The notes under the pieces are model-generated. The model was not told where the DNA came from, searched no databases, and saw nothing but the letters and a program-made list of their open reading frames with translations. From an uncultured Bacteroidales bacterium (lineage in GTDB: Bacteria > Bacteroidota > Bacteroidia > Bacteroidales > Bacteroidaceae), in NCBI GenBank assembly GCA_902801425.1, contig CADCIQ010000024.1, positions 1 through 63,588 of the forward strand: 63,588 bases of DNA. The letters run 5' to 3'. The translations under genes were made by a program, and so were the position numbers. The stretch's first letter is position 1, and each line of letters starts with the position of its first letter. Positions 50,543 through 59,530 of this stretch are shown here, piece after piece.

Positions 50543-51987
50543 TAACCAATGATGTTAATAATGTTCCACGCAAAGCACCACATGGTAGTCAAGGCACAAA
50601 CTGTATATATAGCCACAGACCAATGTTTCCTCGTTTCTACCGCCTTAAATAGATATGCCATTCCTATAGGCAGTACAAAGAGGTAGTGAGCCGACATGAT
50701 GTATATCTCATTGATGCCGAAACCAAGTCCCATGTGGAGCAACATATCCATCAAAAAGAAAGACATGGAAGTCCAAAGAAAAATCTTTTTTCTGCCCATC
50801 CATGCTCCAATCAGGAACAGCAGAATAATAACCACCTCCGCAAGATAGTTGACATATCCTGTCACGTTGCTCGTATCATACCTCACTATCAACGGACGAT
50901 TACGAAGCACATCACCGAGCAGGTAATCCTTGTGTAGCTGTATTCCCTCCCCGAAGAGACATTCCACCGCTACATCCCAACGCGATGTGGTCTTGTCAGT
51001 CCAGCGCATGAACTCACCCTGTGCTATCGGCTTGCCAGTATTCTTGTTCCATATCTTATTATGGTCACGATGATATTTCTCCACAGCCTTCTGTTGCTTT
51101 ATTTTCTTCGTCAATGCCTCAACGGCGGCAGAGTCCTGTGTACCGATAGAATCACGCACTTGTTGGCGTATTTTCTCCGTATATTCACGGTTCTTTTTCG
51201 CCTTTACCTCGTTGCGTGCCATCTCCTTTGGCCATACGTATGTGCGGTATTCCCAACGGGCAAAGCCCCATATTATGGCACATGGCAGTATGACGGCAAG
51301 AAGTAGATAACGCCATTCGAAGAATCTCTTCCTACGGGTTACAAGAGCAGCAAGAAACACCTTTAATCCGTTGTTGAGAGAGATACCAGCCGTGAGGATG
51401 AACATCGCTATCGTCTGCCACATATTCAGTGCCGAACCATTTCGCAGTTTCTTTCCAGAGAGATACAGCGTCAAGGTGAGGGCGAACATCGACATGATGA
51501 AATGGTCGGGCACCATTGCAGATAGCATTATGAATGCCATGCTGAACGTGAGAGCCGTAAGCAAATAGGCTTCACGTTTCTTCACCATTATTATATCCTT
51601 GAATATCCTGAACAGGAAGATAGCGGAATATACAGTGCAGAATACGACTAAAATAGCGGTGATGACCGTGGCGAAGTTCTTGCCCGTTAGTGTCATCATC
51701 AACTGGTTCAATTGAGCGAACGGCCACATAAAGAATGCCAATAGCGGATGGCGATATACGTTGTATGCTGTGTCCCAATAGGATATCACTTCGTAGGTCA
51801 ATGGGTCGAAGCCTGAAATTCTGAACCAACGCACAAACAGACGATGGTAGTGGTCGGAAAGCACGCAGAACCGCCCCCAGTACATATTTACGGTCAAGAA
51901 ATTAAGGAACGAGAATACCACAACTGACACCATTGCCAGCCAACGCTCGTCCTTATGTATCTTGAATATGTCTGTTATACTTTTCAT
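50533..51987 (-). CDS. GT-C-like polytopic membrane protein (DUF6080-like), first of a pair
   Basis: 484 aa with about 10-11 membrane segments. WFRISGFDPLTYEVISYWDT and YNVYRHPLLAFFMWPFAQLN match the following gene, so the two are paralogues. An extended charged loop (about residues 245-320) contains RQQVRDSIGTQDSAAVEALT. The early acidic residues in loop 1 (about residues 55-70) fit the GT-C pattern, though no diagnostic motif is certain. It follows the HAD gene with no gap (stop at 51988, start at 51987). Confidence 0.65.
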   Translation of the reverse strand: MKSITDIFKIHKDERWLAMVSVVVFSFLNFLTVNMYWGRFCVLSDHYHRLFVRWFRISGFDPLTYEVISYWDTAYNVYRHPLLAFFMWPFAQLNQLMMTLTGKNFATVITAILVVFCTVYSAIFLFRIFKDIIMVKKREAYLLTALTFSMAFIMLSAMVPDHFIMSMFALTLTLYLSGKKLRNGSALNMWQTIAMFILTAGISLNNGLKVFLAALVTRRKRFFEWRYLLLAVILPCAIIWGFARWEYRTYVWPKEMARNEVKAKKNREYTEKIRQQVRDSIGTQDSAAVEALTKKIKQQKAVEKYHRDHNKIWNKNTGKPIAQGEFMRWTDKTTSRWDVAVECLFGEGIQLHKDYLLGDVLRNRPLIVRYDTSNVTGYVNYLAEVVIILLFLIGAWMGRKKIFLWTSMSFFLMDMLLHMGLGFGINEIYIMSAHYLFVLPIGMAYLFKAVETRKHWSVAIYTVCALTTMWCFAWNIINIIGYCL

Positions 51988-52644
51988 CTATATCGGCTTA
52001 AATATTTTCTCATCTGCAAACGCAAGCATCTCCTTATCGCCTCGTGAATCACCGAATGCTGTGACATGATAGCCTTTTCTATCACTCCTCAGCTCAGGAT
52101 ATGCAGCAAATATTCGGTTCACTTTTTCCTGTGCATAGCAGTTTGGTGTTAGGAATCTTCCTGTGAAGCAAGGATTGAACTCCAATTTTGTCCCTAATAC
52201 CTTGAACTCAGGCACTAGACGGCTCACCCAGTTCTCTGGACTTGCAGTCACTACTACCACCTCGCTACCGTTCTTTTTTGCCTCCATAAGCCTATCATAA
52301 ACGCTCTTGCGCAGTATGTGCCTGTGACTATCGGCAAACCTTTGGCAGAAGTTATTGAACTCCTCTTCAGTCATCTGCCCGAAGCAGTTATGAAGAAGTC
52401 TTTCCTTTGTGCGTTGATTTGAGTATTTGTCCATGAACATCAGTATGAGCCAGGGCAATATGCGGAGCAGGGCAAGAACAAGTCCAGACTTGCCACGTTG
52501 GTATATTATTATCGACATCATCGAATCCGTAGTGGTCAATGTGCCGTCGAAGTCGGAGAAAAGAAAACATCGGCCTCTCCCCCCGCCCTCCCCCGTAGGG
52601 AGGGAGCCTGTCCGCGGATGGGGGCTGTCTGTGTATATCTTCAT
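51988..52644 (-). CDS. HAD-family phosphatase with a repeat-derived N-terminus
   Basis: 218 aa. The HAD nucleophile motif FSDFDGTLTTTDS lies at residues 29-41, motif II in VVVVTASPENWVSRL, and motif III/IV in VTAFGDSRGDKEMLAFAD, typical of the SerB-like HAD-IB group. The first 25 residues are not HAD sequence: they are translated from a GC-rich intergenic repeat (52572-52608; RTGSLPTGEGGGRG). No Met lies between the repeat and the HAD core, so the repeat seems to have replaced the native start. It is a candidate phosphatase for polyprenyl-phosphoryl-5-phosphoribose made by the UbiA-like neighbour. Confidence 0.8.
   Translation of the reverse strand: MKIYTDSPHPRTGSLPTGEGGGRGRCFLFSDFDGTLTTTDSMMSIIIYQRGKSGLVLALLRILPWLILMFMDKYSNQRTKERLLHNCFGQMTEEEFNNFCQRFADSHRHILRKSVYDRLMEAKKNGSEVVVVTASPENWVSRLVPEFKVLGTKLEFNPCFTGRFLTPNCYAQEKVNRIFAAYPELRSDRKGYHVTAFGDSRGDKEMLAFADEKIFKPI
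52572..52608. repeat. GC-rich repeat, copy 4, forming the N-terminus of the HAD gene
   Basis: GGCCTCTCCCCCCGCCCTCC and its continuation, identical to the 14226 copy through GGGAGCC. Read on the minus strand in the HAD frame it gives TGSLPTGEGGGRG. Confidence 0.82.
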
Positions 52645-52690
52645 ATTGCTGTTCTGGGTGAATGGTAAGTTCCCCTTATAAAGTAAAGAT

Positions 52691-52782
52691 TAAAAAGGAA
52701 AAAGTATGGTTTGTATTTTCGGCGAAAAGCCGTTATCTATATATTGTAATCATACTTTTTAATTCTTATTTTTTCCTTTTTA
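52691..52782. repeat. palindromic intergenic repeat (AAAAAGTATG type), second copy
   Basis: AAAAAGGAAAAAGTATGGTT faces AATCATACTTTTTAATTCTT, with an inner GGCGAAAAGCC hairpin. Same family as 11417-11480. It separates the UbiA-like and HAD genes and may reduce readthrough. Confidence 0.55.
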
Positions 52783-52794
52783 CTTCTGGGGGCT

Positions 52795-53670
52795 TTATAC
52801 ATAAATTATTATAAGGTATGAGGCAAACCACATCGCTATAACCAACTGTAGGAAATGGTCGGAATATAGCATTTTCGTCGGGTCACCACTCTTCTCGTCA
52901 ACAAGTGTGAGCTGCATATATCTCAGCAAACCGAGAAAAACAAAAACGGAGGTGAGATAGACATAGTCAGAACCGATGCGCTGAGTGACGGCAGGTGAAA
53001 CCGTGTACATGATGTAACTCACCACCGTGACCGCAGCCGTAATGGTTACAGCCTGATTGATGAAAGTGAGATTATATCTCTCCGTGTTGTGTCGTGGAGC
53101 CTCACCAGTCTTTAGCATTCTCACCACATCATCCCTACGCTTGGCAAAGGCTAGGAAGAGAGTTAGGAGGAATGTCATCATAACAAGCCAGTTGGAAGGC
53201 GTTATATCCGTGGCAAAGCCTCCTGCAAGAATCCTCAGCACGAAGCCGAATGACAACACGCACACATCTACTATGGCATAATGCTTCAGCAATCGGCAAT
53301 AGAGTATGTCGAGAATGAAATATGCTACCACCACACCACCAACGAGCAAAGCCCTTTCGCCCATAAACGCTATGATTATGGCTGAGAGAATCATCATCAA
53401 TGCCATGATGACATAGCCCTGAGCAATGCTCAGCGCCCCTGACGCAATCGGACGTTTGCACTTCTCAGAGTGCTTACGATCGTCCTCCACATCAATGATA
53501 TCGTTATAGCAGTATATTGAAGAAGCTGCAAAGCTATATGCGAAGAAAGCCATCACAGCCATCTGGGCAGAGTGGGCATCAGTAAGCGCACCGCCGAAGA
53601 ACATCGGCAATAGTATGAAGATGTTCTTTGCCCATTGATATGGTCGTGTCAGTCGGATGATATTTTTCAT
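52795..53670 (-). CDS. UbiA-family prenyltransferase, decaprenyl-phosphate phosphoribosyltransferase-like
   Basis: 291 aa with about 8 membrane segments. The first Asp-rich motif is SIYCYNDIIDVEDDRKHSEK (about residues 53-72), the second DVCVLSFGFVLRILAGG. The opening IRLTRPYQWAKNIFILLPMF is characteristic of the subgroup that moves phosphoribose from PRPP to polyprenyl phosphate rather than prenylating quinones. In mycobacteria this step starts the arabinose-donor pathway. Next to a HAD phosphatase and two GT-C-like proteins it suggests a polyprenyl-phospho-pentose pathway. The subgroup assignment is by similarity of recalled sequences. Confidence 0.8.
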   Translation of the reverse strand: MKNIIRLTRPYQWAKNIFILLPMFFGGALTDAHSAQMAVMAFFAYSFAASSIYCYNDIIDVEDDRKHSEKCKRPIASGALSIAQGYVIMALMMILSAIIIAFMGERALLVGGVVVAYFILDILYCRLLKHYAIVDVCVLSFGFVLRILAGGFATDITPSNWLVMMTFLLTLFLAFAKRRDDVVRMLKTGEAPRHNTERYNLTFINQAVTITAAVTVVSYIMYTVSPAVTQRIGSDYVYLTSVFVFLGLLRYMQLTLVDEKSGDPTKMLYSDHFLQLVIAMWFASYLIIIYV

Positions 53671-53674
53671 CGTG

Positions 53675-54745
53675 CTATTTTTGTTTGCAAATATATCTGT
53701 CAGAATATTTAAGAGCGATATTGTTTACCATGAAATGTAATAGCCAAGCTAATGGCATAGTGACTGCAACAGTAATGAGGAAGGTTAACCAGTAGCCGAG
53801 GTCGGTGCCTTTTTCGAGTGGTTTGAGGACGAACTCAATGTGAATAAGGTAGGCTTCAAGAGATAAGGCACCGAACCATGCCACACTCTTATTGAACCAT
53901 TGTGGAGTTCTACGGAATACACGATTGAGAAGGATTATGGTGGTGAGGGTGAGTGGGATGTAAAGCATTCTCTCAATGAAGAGAGGGAACTTTCCGTGTA
54001 TCTCCTGTTCAAGCCAGATGCTTGTGCAAAGTGACATAAGGAACATTATCCATACCATCCAAATACATTGTCCGTCAAGGCTTTTCTTCTGGCGCACCAT
54101 CTCACCCATATTGATGCCTAGGAAGAATATCGGCACACGGCTCCAGAATATCTCTATATGGCCTACAAGCCTATGTATAGGCGTTACCCACTGAACGAGG
54201 ATGCACCACATCACCATAACGAGCACAAGCCAATGATATATGGGGTGACGACGTATCAATTCCATATAAGGCGGTGCAAAGATATAGAGCATCATTGTGG
54301 CTGGGATATACCAAAAGGTCAACTCATCATGCAACCAGAAATCCCAGTTGATTAAGATATCCCCAAAGAGATCACCCCAATGTACTCCATCAAATCTCGG
54401 AATATAATATAAGCACGCTATTATAAGCCAGACAGGATAGATGCGCTTTAAACGGCGCATATAGAAAGAGAACCAATTATGGAAAAAAAAGCCTCTCCCT
54501 CCGCCCTCCCCTGTAGGGAGGGAGCCTGTCCGTGAAAGGGTGGTCTTTGCCCATGAGAACCACAGACCAACGCCTGAGAGGAAAAGAAACATATCCACGC
54601 CGAGGTTTCCCATTCGCCGGAGACCATAGAAGTCACTCCACCTTGGTAATCCAACGTGGAAGAGTATGACGAAAAGCATCGCCATTCCCATGTGCTCCGC
54701 TCTGAATCGGGAGACGTTTACGAGGTCTATGTCCTTTATTTTCAA
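53675..54745 (-). CDS. acyltransferase, AT3 family, with an in-frame repeat insertion
   Basis: 356 aa with about 10 membrane segments. RAEHMGMAMLFVILFHVGLP then GNLGVDMFLFLSGVGLWFSW is the start of the AT3 domain, with the conserved His in the first segment. After LWFSWAKTT comes a segment encoded by the GC-rich repeat at 54491-54526 (SRTGSLPTGEGGGRG), then FYMRRLKRIYPVWL resumes the family pattern. The insertion adds about 20 residues to the cytoplasmic loop. The frame is intact. Such proteins acetylate or acylate surface glycans. Four nucleotides separate it from the UbiA gene. Confidence 0.82.
   Translation of the reverse strand: MKIKDIDLVNVSRFRAEHMGMAMLFVILFHVGLPRWSDFYGLRRMGNLGVDMFLFLSGVGLWFSWAKTTLSRTGSLPTGEGGGRGFFFHNWFSFYMRRLKRIYPVWLIIACLYYIPRFDGVHWGDLFGDILINWDFWLHDELTFWYIPATMMLYIFAPPYMELIRRHPIYHWLVLVMVMWCILVQWVTPIHRLVGHIEIFWSRVPIFFLGINMGEMVRQKKSLDGQCIWMVWIMFLMSLCTSIWLEQEIHGKFPLFIERMLYIPLTLTTIILLNRVFRRTPQWFNKSVAWFGALSLEAYLIHIEFVLKPLEKGTDLGYWLTFLITVAVTMPLAWLLHFMVNNIALKYSDRYICKQK
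54491..54526. repeat. GC-rich repeat, copy 5, inside the acyltransferase gene
   Basis: GCCTCTCCCTCCGCCCTCCC and continuation, three or so differences from the intergenic copies. Read on the minus strand it codes for TGSLPTGEGGGRG in frame, the same peptide as in the HAD protein. Confidence 0.82.
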
Positions 54746-54764
54746 AATAGTTACAAATTACTAA

Positions 54765-55820
54765 TTACTTAAATTGTGTCATCAGCTTCTTAAATATCAT
54801 CGCCAGAACAATAGTGGCAACAAGGTATAGTAGAAGCCCTGCAAAGAGGTCACCGTGACGTGATATTGGGATAATCACCTTTCGTGTTATCGGATGGCAC
54901 ACAAACATAGCCGCAGATATACCTCCCACCCATGAAAAAATATTCATCAGGAATTGTGGAAGTAGTTTGACGATTGCCACCGTGCCTATGCATATAACGA
55001 AAGGCACTATAATCCATGTAGCGAACCAGAGGCTGAACAGGAATATCAAAGCCGTACTAGCAATGGCGAGACCAATGTATGTGGTACGTGTAGGTTCGTT
55101 GAAACGGTTATGTCGGGCGAACAGAACTCCTACGATGAAGATAGGAAGAGATCCAAACACATTATAGCGATACCATTGAAGTGACAATCCTTCTGGAGGA
55201 AAGAACAACTGCGCAAGGAGGGTGACGGCAAATAATCCACCAATAACGCATTTATTCGTCCGTAGGTTTCTCGGATAGAACACCAATCGATATACGATAT
55301 ATATTTGCACCATCAATCCGAAGTACCAATATGGTCCGGGCCAGATGTCATGGTCGGGATCCTTGTAGAGATTGCTGAACATACCTAACTGTCCGACTAC
55401 ATTCCAGAACTCGTATCGGCGTGGTCCTGGAGTCATGTAGTCAACCATGACGTATGCAGAATATCCTACAATCATCATCAGAAACAGTTTCTTATAATGC
55501 TTCCAGATGAAAGCCCAGGCTCCTTCTTCCTTACCTTCAACCGCTAATGGGGATTTCTCATATTTCATTACCAGTCCGTAGGCACTAAGGAATACGAACA
55601 CTGGCACACCATAATGACCGAAGAAAGAGATTAGATGAGTAATAAGTTCCCAGGAAGGATGAGCAACCTCAACCATCAATCGCCTGACATTACGCTCAGA
55701 AAACTGATACTCATTCTCCTGTACCATCTTACCGAGCCAATGACAGTAATTGTGTAATACGATAGCGAGGATGGCAATTCCACGCATTGCTTGCGATTCT
55801 GTTTTGCTTATTTTTATCAT
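54765..55820 (-). CDS. acyltransferase, AT3 family
   Basis: 351 aa with about 10 membrane segments. QAMRGIAILAIVLHNYCHWL at the N-terminus carries the conserved His, and GHYGVPVFVFLSAYGLVMKY is the second block of the AT3 domain. It overlaps the sulfatase-type gene upstream by 4 nt and precedes the second acyltransferase. O-acetylation or acylation of a surface glycan is likely; the substrate is unknown. Confidence 0.85.
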   Translation of the reverse strand: MIKISKTESQAMRGIAILAIVLHNYCHWLGKMVQENEYQFSERNVRRLMVEVAHPSWELITHLISFFGHYGVPVFVFLSAYGLVMKYEKSPLAVEGKEEGAWAFIWKHYKKLFLMMIVGYSAYVMVDYMTPGPRRYEFWNVVGQLGMFSNLYKDPDHDIWPGPYWYFGLMVQIYIVYRLVFYPRNLRTNKCVIGGLFAVTLLAQLFFPPEGLSLQWYRYNVFGSLPIFIVGVLFARHNRFNEPTRTTYIGLAIASTALIFLFSLWFATWIIVPFVICIGTVAIVKLLPQFLMNIFSWVGGISAAMFVCHPITRKVIIPISRHGDLFAGLLLYLVATIVLAMIFKKLMTQFK

Positions 55821-57694
55821 TTACTCTTCACTATTTCATCATAATCCACGAGATGCTGCATCAGTCGCTGTCTCTTCTCGTTATATTGAGGACTGAGCAA
55901 GTCCAACTGTGGACGATATGCCTTGCACTTTATTCCTGCCAGGCCAAGGAGAAGATGCGACATTGCATCAGTCATAAAAGGCTTATTCTTTGCCTTCTTT
56001 ATAGCAACCACAATGTCAGGATGCCTCTTGGCATATTTTTTCGTGCAATAGAACCACATTGGTATCTCGTATTCCTGCTGGGCTATATTCTTCGTGATGT
56101 TGGTGGTGTGGTTTCGCCCACAATGATGCAGAGAACCAGGACCATAGACTTCATCACCGTGGTCTGGGAAATAGATGATTATAGCATCATCATTCTTGAA
56201 CCTATCAACGATAGCACCTACAACAGAGTCATTATACCACACAGCACAATCGTAGAATGCTATGTTCCTCTTCTCCTTCTGAGTGTTCTGCGGACAATCA
56301 TAATCTTCCGGGAAGAACTTCATCTTCTGTTTTGGGCATCTTATGCGGTAGTTCACATGCTGTCCCATGAGGTGGAAAATGGTGAGTGAAGGTACAGAAA
56401 CTGTATCAACTACGCCTTCGGGCGGTGCTATTAGTCGGGCATGGTCTTTCAGCAAATCCTCATCCCAGAGGTGTGTCTCTTCATTCCTGACATCAAACTG
56501 AACCTTGCTCAGTATCTCGTCGTTGATGAAGAATCCACCGCTAACGTCAAATATTGCATCCTTGGCATGAGGCAGGAACTGATTGGTAAGGAAATTGACC
56601 TGATAGCCCGCCTTGCGGAACAATTGGCAGAAAAGAGGATAGTCGCACCAGTCACCATTATCACCTACGGTGTAGGTCGTCATGAGATGCTTGAAGACAA
56701 ACGATGTGAGGTTCCATGGTGCCATAACATCATTGAACTTCACCAATCGTCCACTCTTCTCCATCTTTACCTGACGGGGAGTGTTCTTCTTCTCATAACC
56801 ATAGAGTTGGGAATGATACTTATTGTAACTCTCGCCTATGATAAGAACGATGTTTGAAGGTTTGGACTCCATAAGTCCTTGTGGAATACCCAGTTGCTCA
56901 GAAGTCATGCGCTCCACCTTTTCAGCCTCTGCCTTCAGACGGTCAAGCTGAAGAGATACAAGGCGATTGGTGAATACGGCATCAGCAAGTCGATAGACAG
57001 GCTGATACATCACCACCATTGGATGCAGGTTCATATCTTTCTCCACATCACCCACGGTCTGGCAGTTGAAGTGACGAACCATGCACTTTTTATTGGTGAG
57101 GGTATCGCTCCAGCCCAGTATTATGAGGAGTAAAGACAAGAGGCAAAAGGCATAAGGGAATACTCTCCCTATTCTCTCCAACCTATACCTTACGCCTTTC
57201 ACTTTCCATTTTATTACTTCATATATGATATGCGCAAGCAATACAAGCAGCACCCATCCGAGTTCGGTTGTGAACACAACCTCAAAATTAACATAGGTAC
57301 TCAGAAATTCTGCCGTCTCGTTTCCTGTTGTCTCACCTACGAGTAAGAGCATCGACGGACTGATGGTGTTGCCGAACTGCACCATACAGAACGTATCAAC
57401 AATGGCAAGCGAATAGGCAATGGCATAGACGATACCCCTCACGGTTGTACGCAAAGGGAATTTCCTTATCTTCCTAGGAATAAGCGAAATAAAGAACGTG
57501 AGTATAAGCAAGTCAAGGAAAAGCTCATAGTAAAGGTTTCCATAGACCTCCGCTCCCTTCCAATGAGGAAGGACGGCATAGCTTTCAACTATGCCAAGAG
57601 CATACATGAACACGAGAAAGCCAAGACTATCCTTAGAGAATAGCGACTTTCCCATGCTCCTTATTATTCCTATGACTCTTTTCCCGAAAGACAT
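55817..57694 (-). CDS. phosphoethanolamine-transferase-like membrane enzyme (sulfatase fold)
   Basis: 625 aa. Five membrane segments in residues 1-185, then a periplasmic alkaline-phosphatase-fold domain. Metal and nucleophile motifs: NIVLIIGESYNKYH (Glu ligand), MAPWNLTSFVFKH (Thr nucleophile), DAIIIYFPDHGDEVYGPG (Asp-His). The layout matches EptA/CptA-type enzymes that add phosphoethanolamine to lipid A or core sugars, but LTA-synthase-like glycerol phosphate transfer is also possible. Its start overlaps the purT stop by one nucleotide (TAATG) and it overlaps the acyltransferase by 4 nt. Confidence 0.82.
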   Translation of the reverse strand: MSFGKRVIGIIRSMGKSLFSKDSLGFLVFMYALGIVESYAVLPHWKGAEVYGNLYYELFLDLLILTFFISLIPRKIRKFPLRTTVRGIVYAIAYSLAIVDTFCMVQFGNTISPSMLLLVGETTGNETAEFLSTYVNFEVVFTTELGWVLLVLLAHIIYEVIKWKVKGVRYRLERIGRVFPYAFCLLSLLLIILGWSDTLTNKKCMVRHFNCQTVGDVEKDMNLHPMVVMYQPVYRLADAVFTNRLVSLQLDRLKAEAEKVERMTSEQLGIPQGLMESKPSNIVLIIGESYNKYHSQLYGYEKKNTPRQVKMEKSGRLVKFNDVMAPWNLTSFVFKHLMTTYTVGDNGDWCDYPLFCQLFRKAGYQVNFLTNQFLPHAKDAIFDVSGGFFINDEILSKVQFDVRNEETHLWDEDLLKDHARLIAPPEGVVDTVSVPSLTIFHLMGQHVNYRIRCPKQKMKFFPEDYDCPQNTQKEKRNIAFYDCAVWYNDSVVGAIVDRFKNDDAIIIYFPDHGDEVYGPGSLHHCGRNHTTNITKNIAQQEYEIPMWFYCTKKYAKRHPDIVVAIKKAKNKPFMTDAMSHLLLGLAGIKCKAYRPQLDLLSPQYNEKRQRLMQHLVDYDEIVKSK

Positions 57695-58872
57695 TACTTA
57701 TCCATATAAGGGTCAGTTCCAAGAACTGTCTTTGCCAGACGCTTAGCCTTCTCGCGAAGCTGATTAACATCAGCGTCAGGCTCGCCATAGCAAAGAGTTA
57801 CGCCCATACGGCGACCGAAATGTCCGCCTGGCTTAGCGAAGATACGAACACGAGTACATTCCTCCTTCAAGGCATCAACGAGATTATACTCTGGTGCCTC
57901 TACATATTCCTTGTCAGCAAGAATAACGGCAGAAGCACCGGCATGCTCAAGTCTGATGTCGTGGATAGGAAGTCCGAGGACAGCACGGAGATGTAGCTCG
58001 AACTCTGAGAGGTTGGTAGTGTGACCAAGAGTAACCATACCTGTATCATGCGGACGTGGAGAAAGCTCTGAGAACACAACTCCGGTATCTGTGAGGAAGA
58101 ACTCAACACCCCAGATTCCATATCCTGTCAAAGCCTTTGTCACCTTGTCTGCCATATCCTGTGCATCCTTCAGATCCTTCTCTGAAATCTGATATGGCTG
58201 CCAGGACTCACGATAGTCGCCACCTACCTGAACGTGTCCGATTGGAGGACAGAAGAGCGTAGGACCATTCTTCTGAGTAACAGTAAGAAGGGTGAACTCA
58301 GAAGTGAAGTGGATAAACTCCTCGATGATTACCTCCTTCACATCGCCACGCGCACCAGCCATCGCTGCATCGAAAGCAGGCTTCAGGTCTTCAAAGGTCT
58401 TGACTGTGCTCTGACCGTGACCAGAAGATGACATAAGAGGCTTGATGACGCATGGGAAACCAATCTCCTTACTTGCCTCTACAAGTTCGTCATATGTCTT
58501 GGCATAGAAATATTTTGCTGTTCTGAGTCCGAGTTCCTTAGCTGCAAGGTCACGGATAGCCTGACGGTTCATTGTGTAGTTCACCGCACGGGCAGAAGGC
58601 ACAACCTGAATGCCCTGTTTCTCAAAGTCGAAGAGACGCTCTGTGCGGATTGCCTCAATCTCTGGCACGATGATATCTGGCTTATGCTTATTTACCACGG
58701 CAGCGAGTGCATCACCATCAAGCATAGAGAACACCTCACGTTCGTCTGCCACCTGCATAGCAGGAGCATCATTGTATTTGTCACACGCAATTACATACAC
58801 GCCCTTACGCTTTGCAGCAAGAACGAACTCCTTACCAAGTTCCCCGGAACCTAACAGTAAAATCTTTTTCAT
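57694..58872 (-). CDS. purT: formate-dependent GAR formyltransferase PurT
   Basis: 392 aa, the usual length. ATP-grasp enzyme that makes formyl-GAR from GAR, formate and ATP in purine synthesis. [20 protein letters not shown] at the N-terminus, [16 protein letters not shown] (ATP-binding lid), [17 protein letters not shown] and [20 protein letters not shown] (metal site) are family blocks. It is unusual as a purine gene inside a glycan operon; it sits 19 nt after the kinase-like gene and is coupled to the next gene. Confidence 0.93.
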   Translation of the reverse strand: MKKILLLGSGELGKEFVLAAKRKGVYVIACDKYNDAPAMQVADEREVFSMLDGDALAAVVNKHKPDIIVPEIEAIRTERLFDFEKQGIQVVPSARAVNYTMNRQAIRDLAAKELGLRTAKYFYAKTYDELVEASKEIGFPCVIKPLMSSSGHGQSTVKTFEDLKPAFDAAMAGARGDVKEVIIEEFIHFTSEFTLLTVTQKNGPTLFCPPIGHVQVGGDYRESWQPYQISEKDLKDAQDMADKVTKALTGYGIWGVEFFLTDTGVVFSELSPRPHDTGMVTLGHTTNLSEFELHLRAVLGLPIHDIRLEHAGASAVILADKEYVEAPEYNLVDALKEECTRVRIFAKPGGHFGRRMGVTLCYGEPDADVNQLREKAKRLAKTVLGTDPYMDK

Positions 58873-58891
58873 TTGTCTAAGTATTAAGTGA

Positions 58892-59530
58892 TTAAATATT
58901 GTTGTCTTGTTTTCCCCTGCGGGAAATCACCTCACGCACGAATCCAGAGATGAGCCTTGCCGTACCCTCAATTCCCAACAAAGAGGAATTGACACAGAGG
59001 TCATAGCTCTTGGAGTCTCCCCATCTCTTTCCCGTGTAATAGTTATAGTATGCCGCCCTTTCCTCTTCCTTTCTCTCAATGAGTTTTCGGGCAGTATCAC
59101 TATCACACATCTTCACTCTCGATACACACGCTATGCGGTCTTCCATGTCAGCATTGATAAAGACATTGACCACATTGTCCATATCCCTTAGCACATAGTC
59201 AGCCGACCTGCCAATGAACACGCATGAGCCTTCACTGGCAGCCTTCCTGATGGCATCGCTCTGGAACTTGAACAAAGCCTCGGGCGATATCTTGTCTTCA
59301 TAGAAATTGCCAGAGGTTACAGCACCACGGAAATGAAACAGATGATTTAGGAATCCTCTGTGCTCATCGTTCTTCTTGAACAGTTTTGCTGAGAAACCAC
59401 TCTCCTCGGCTGCAAGGTCAAGAAGTTCCTTATCAAGCAAGCGAGCATTAAACTCCTTTGCAAGCAACTGGGCAATTTCACTACCGCTACTGCCTACCTG
59501 ACGACCTACGTTGATAATTATTTTCTCCAT
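58892..59530 (-). CDS. cytidylate-kinase-like protein
   Basis: 212 aa. [20 protein letters not shown] at the N-terminus is the P-loop of the cytidylate-kinase-like family (PF13189); [16 protein letters not shown] and the [20 protein letters not shown] region with [20 protein letters not shown] complete the pattern. The natural substrate is unknown. The start overlaps the MATE gene by 13 nt, and the gene precedes purT. Confidence 0.82.
   Translation of the reverse strand: MEKIIINVGRQVGSSGSEIAQLLAKEFNARLLDKELLDLAAEESGFSAKLFKKNDEHRGFLNHLFHFRGAVTSGNFYEDKISPEALFKFQSDAIRKAASEGSCVFIGRSADYVLRDMDNVVNVFINADMEDRIACVSRVKMCDSDTARKLIERKEEERAAYYNYYTGKRWGDSKSYDLCVNSSLLGIEGTARLISGFVREVISRRGKQDNNI

Noticed and set aside
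55787-56857. Plus-strand frames of 200 and 138 codons opposite the phosphoethanolamine-transferase-like gene
   Set aside because: Antisense shadows; the minus strand has a full family match with active-site motifs.
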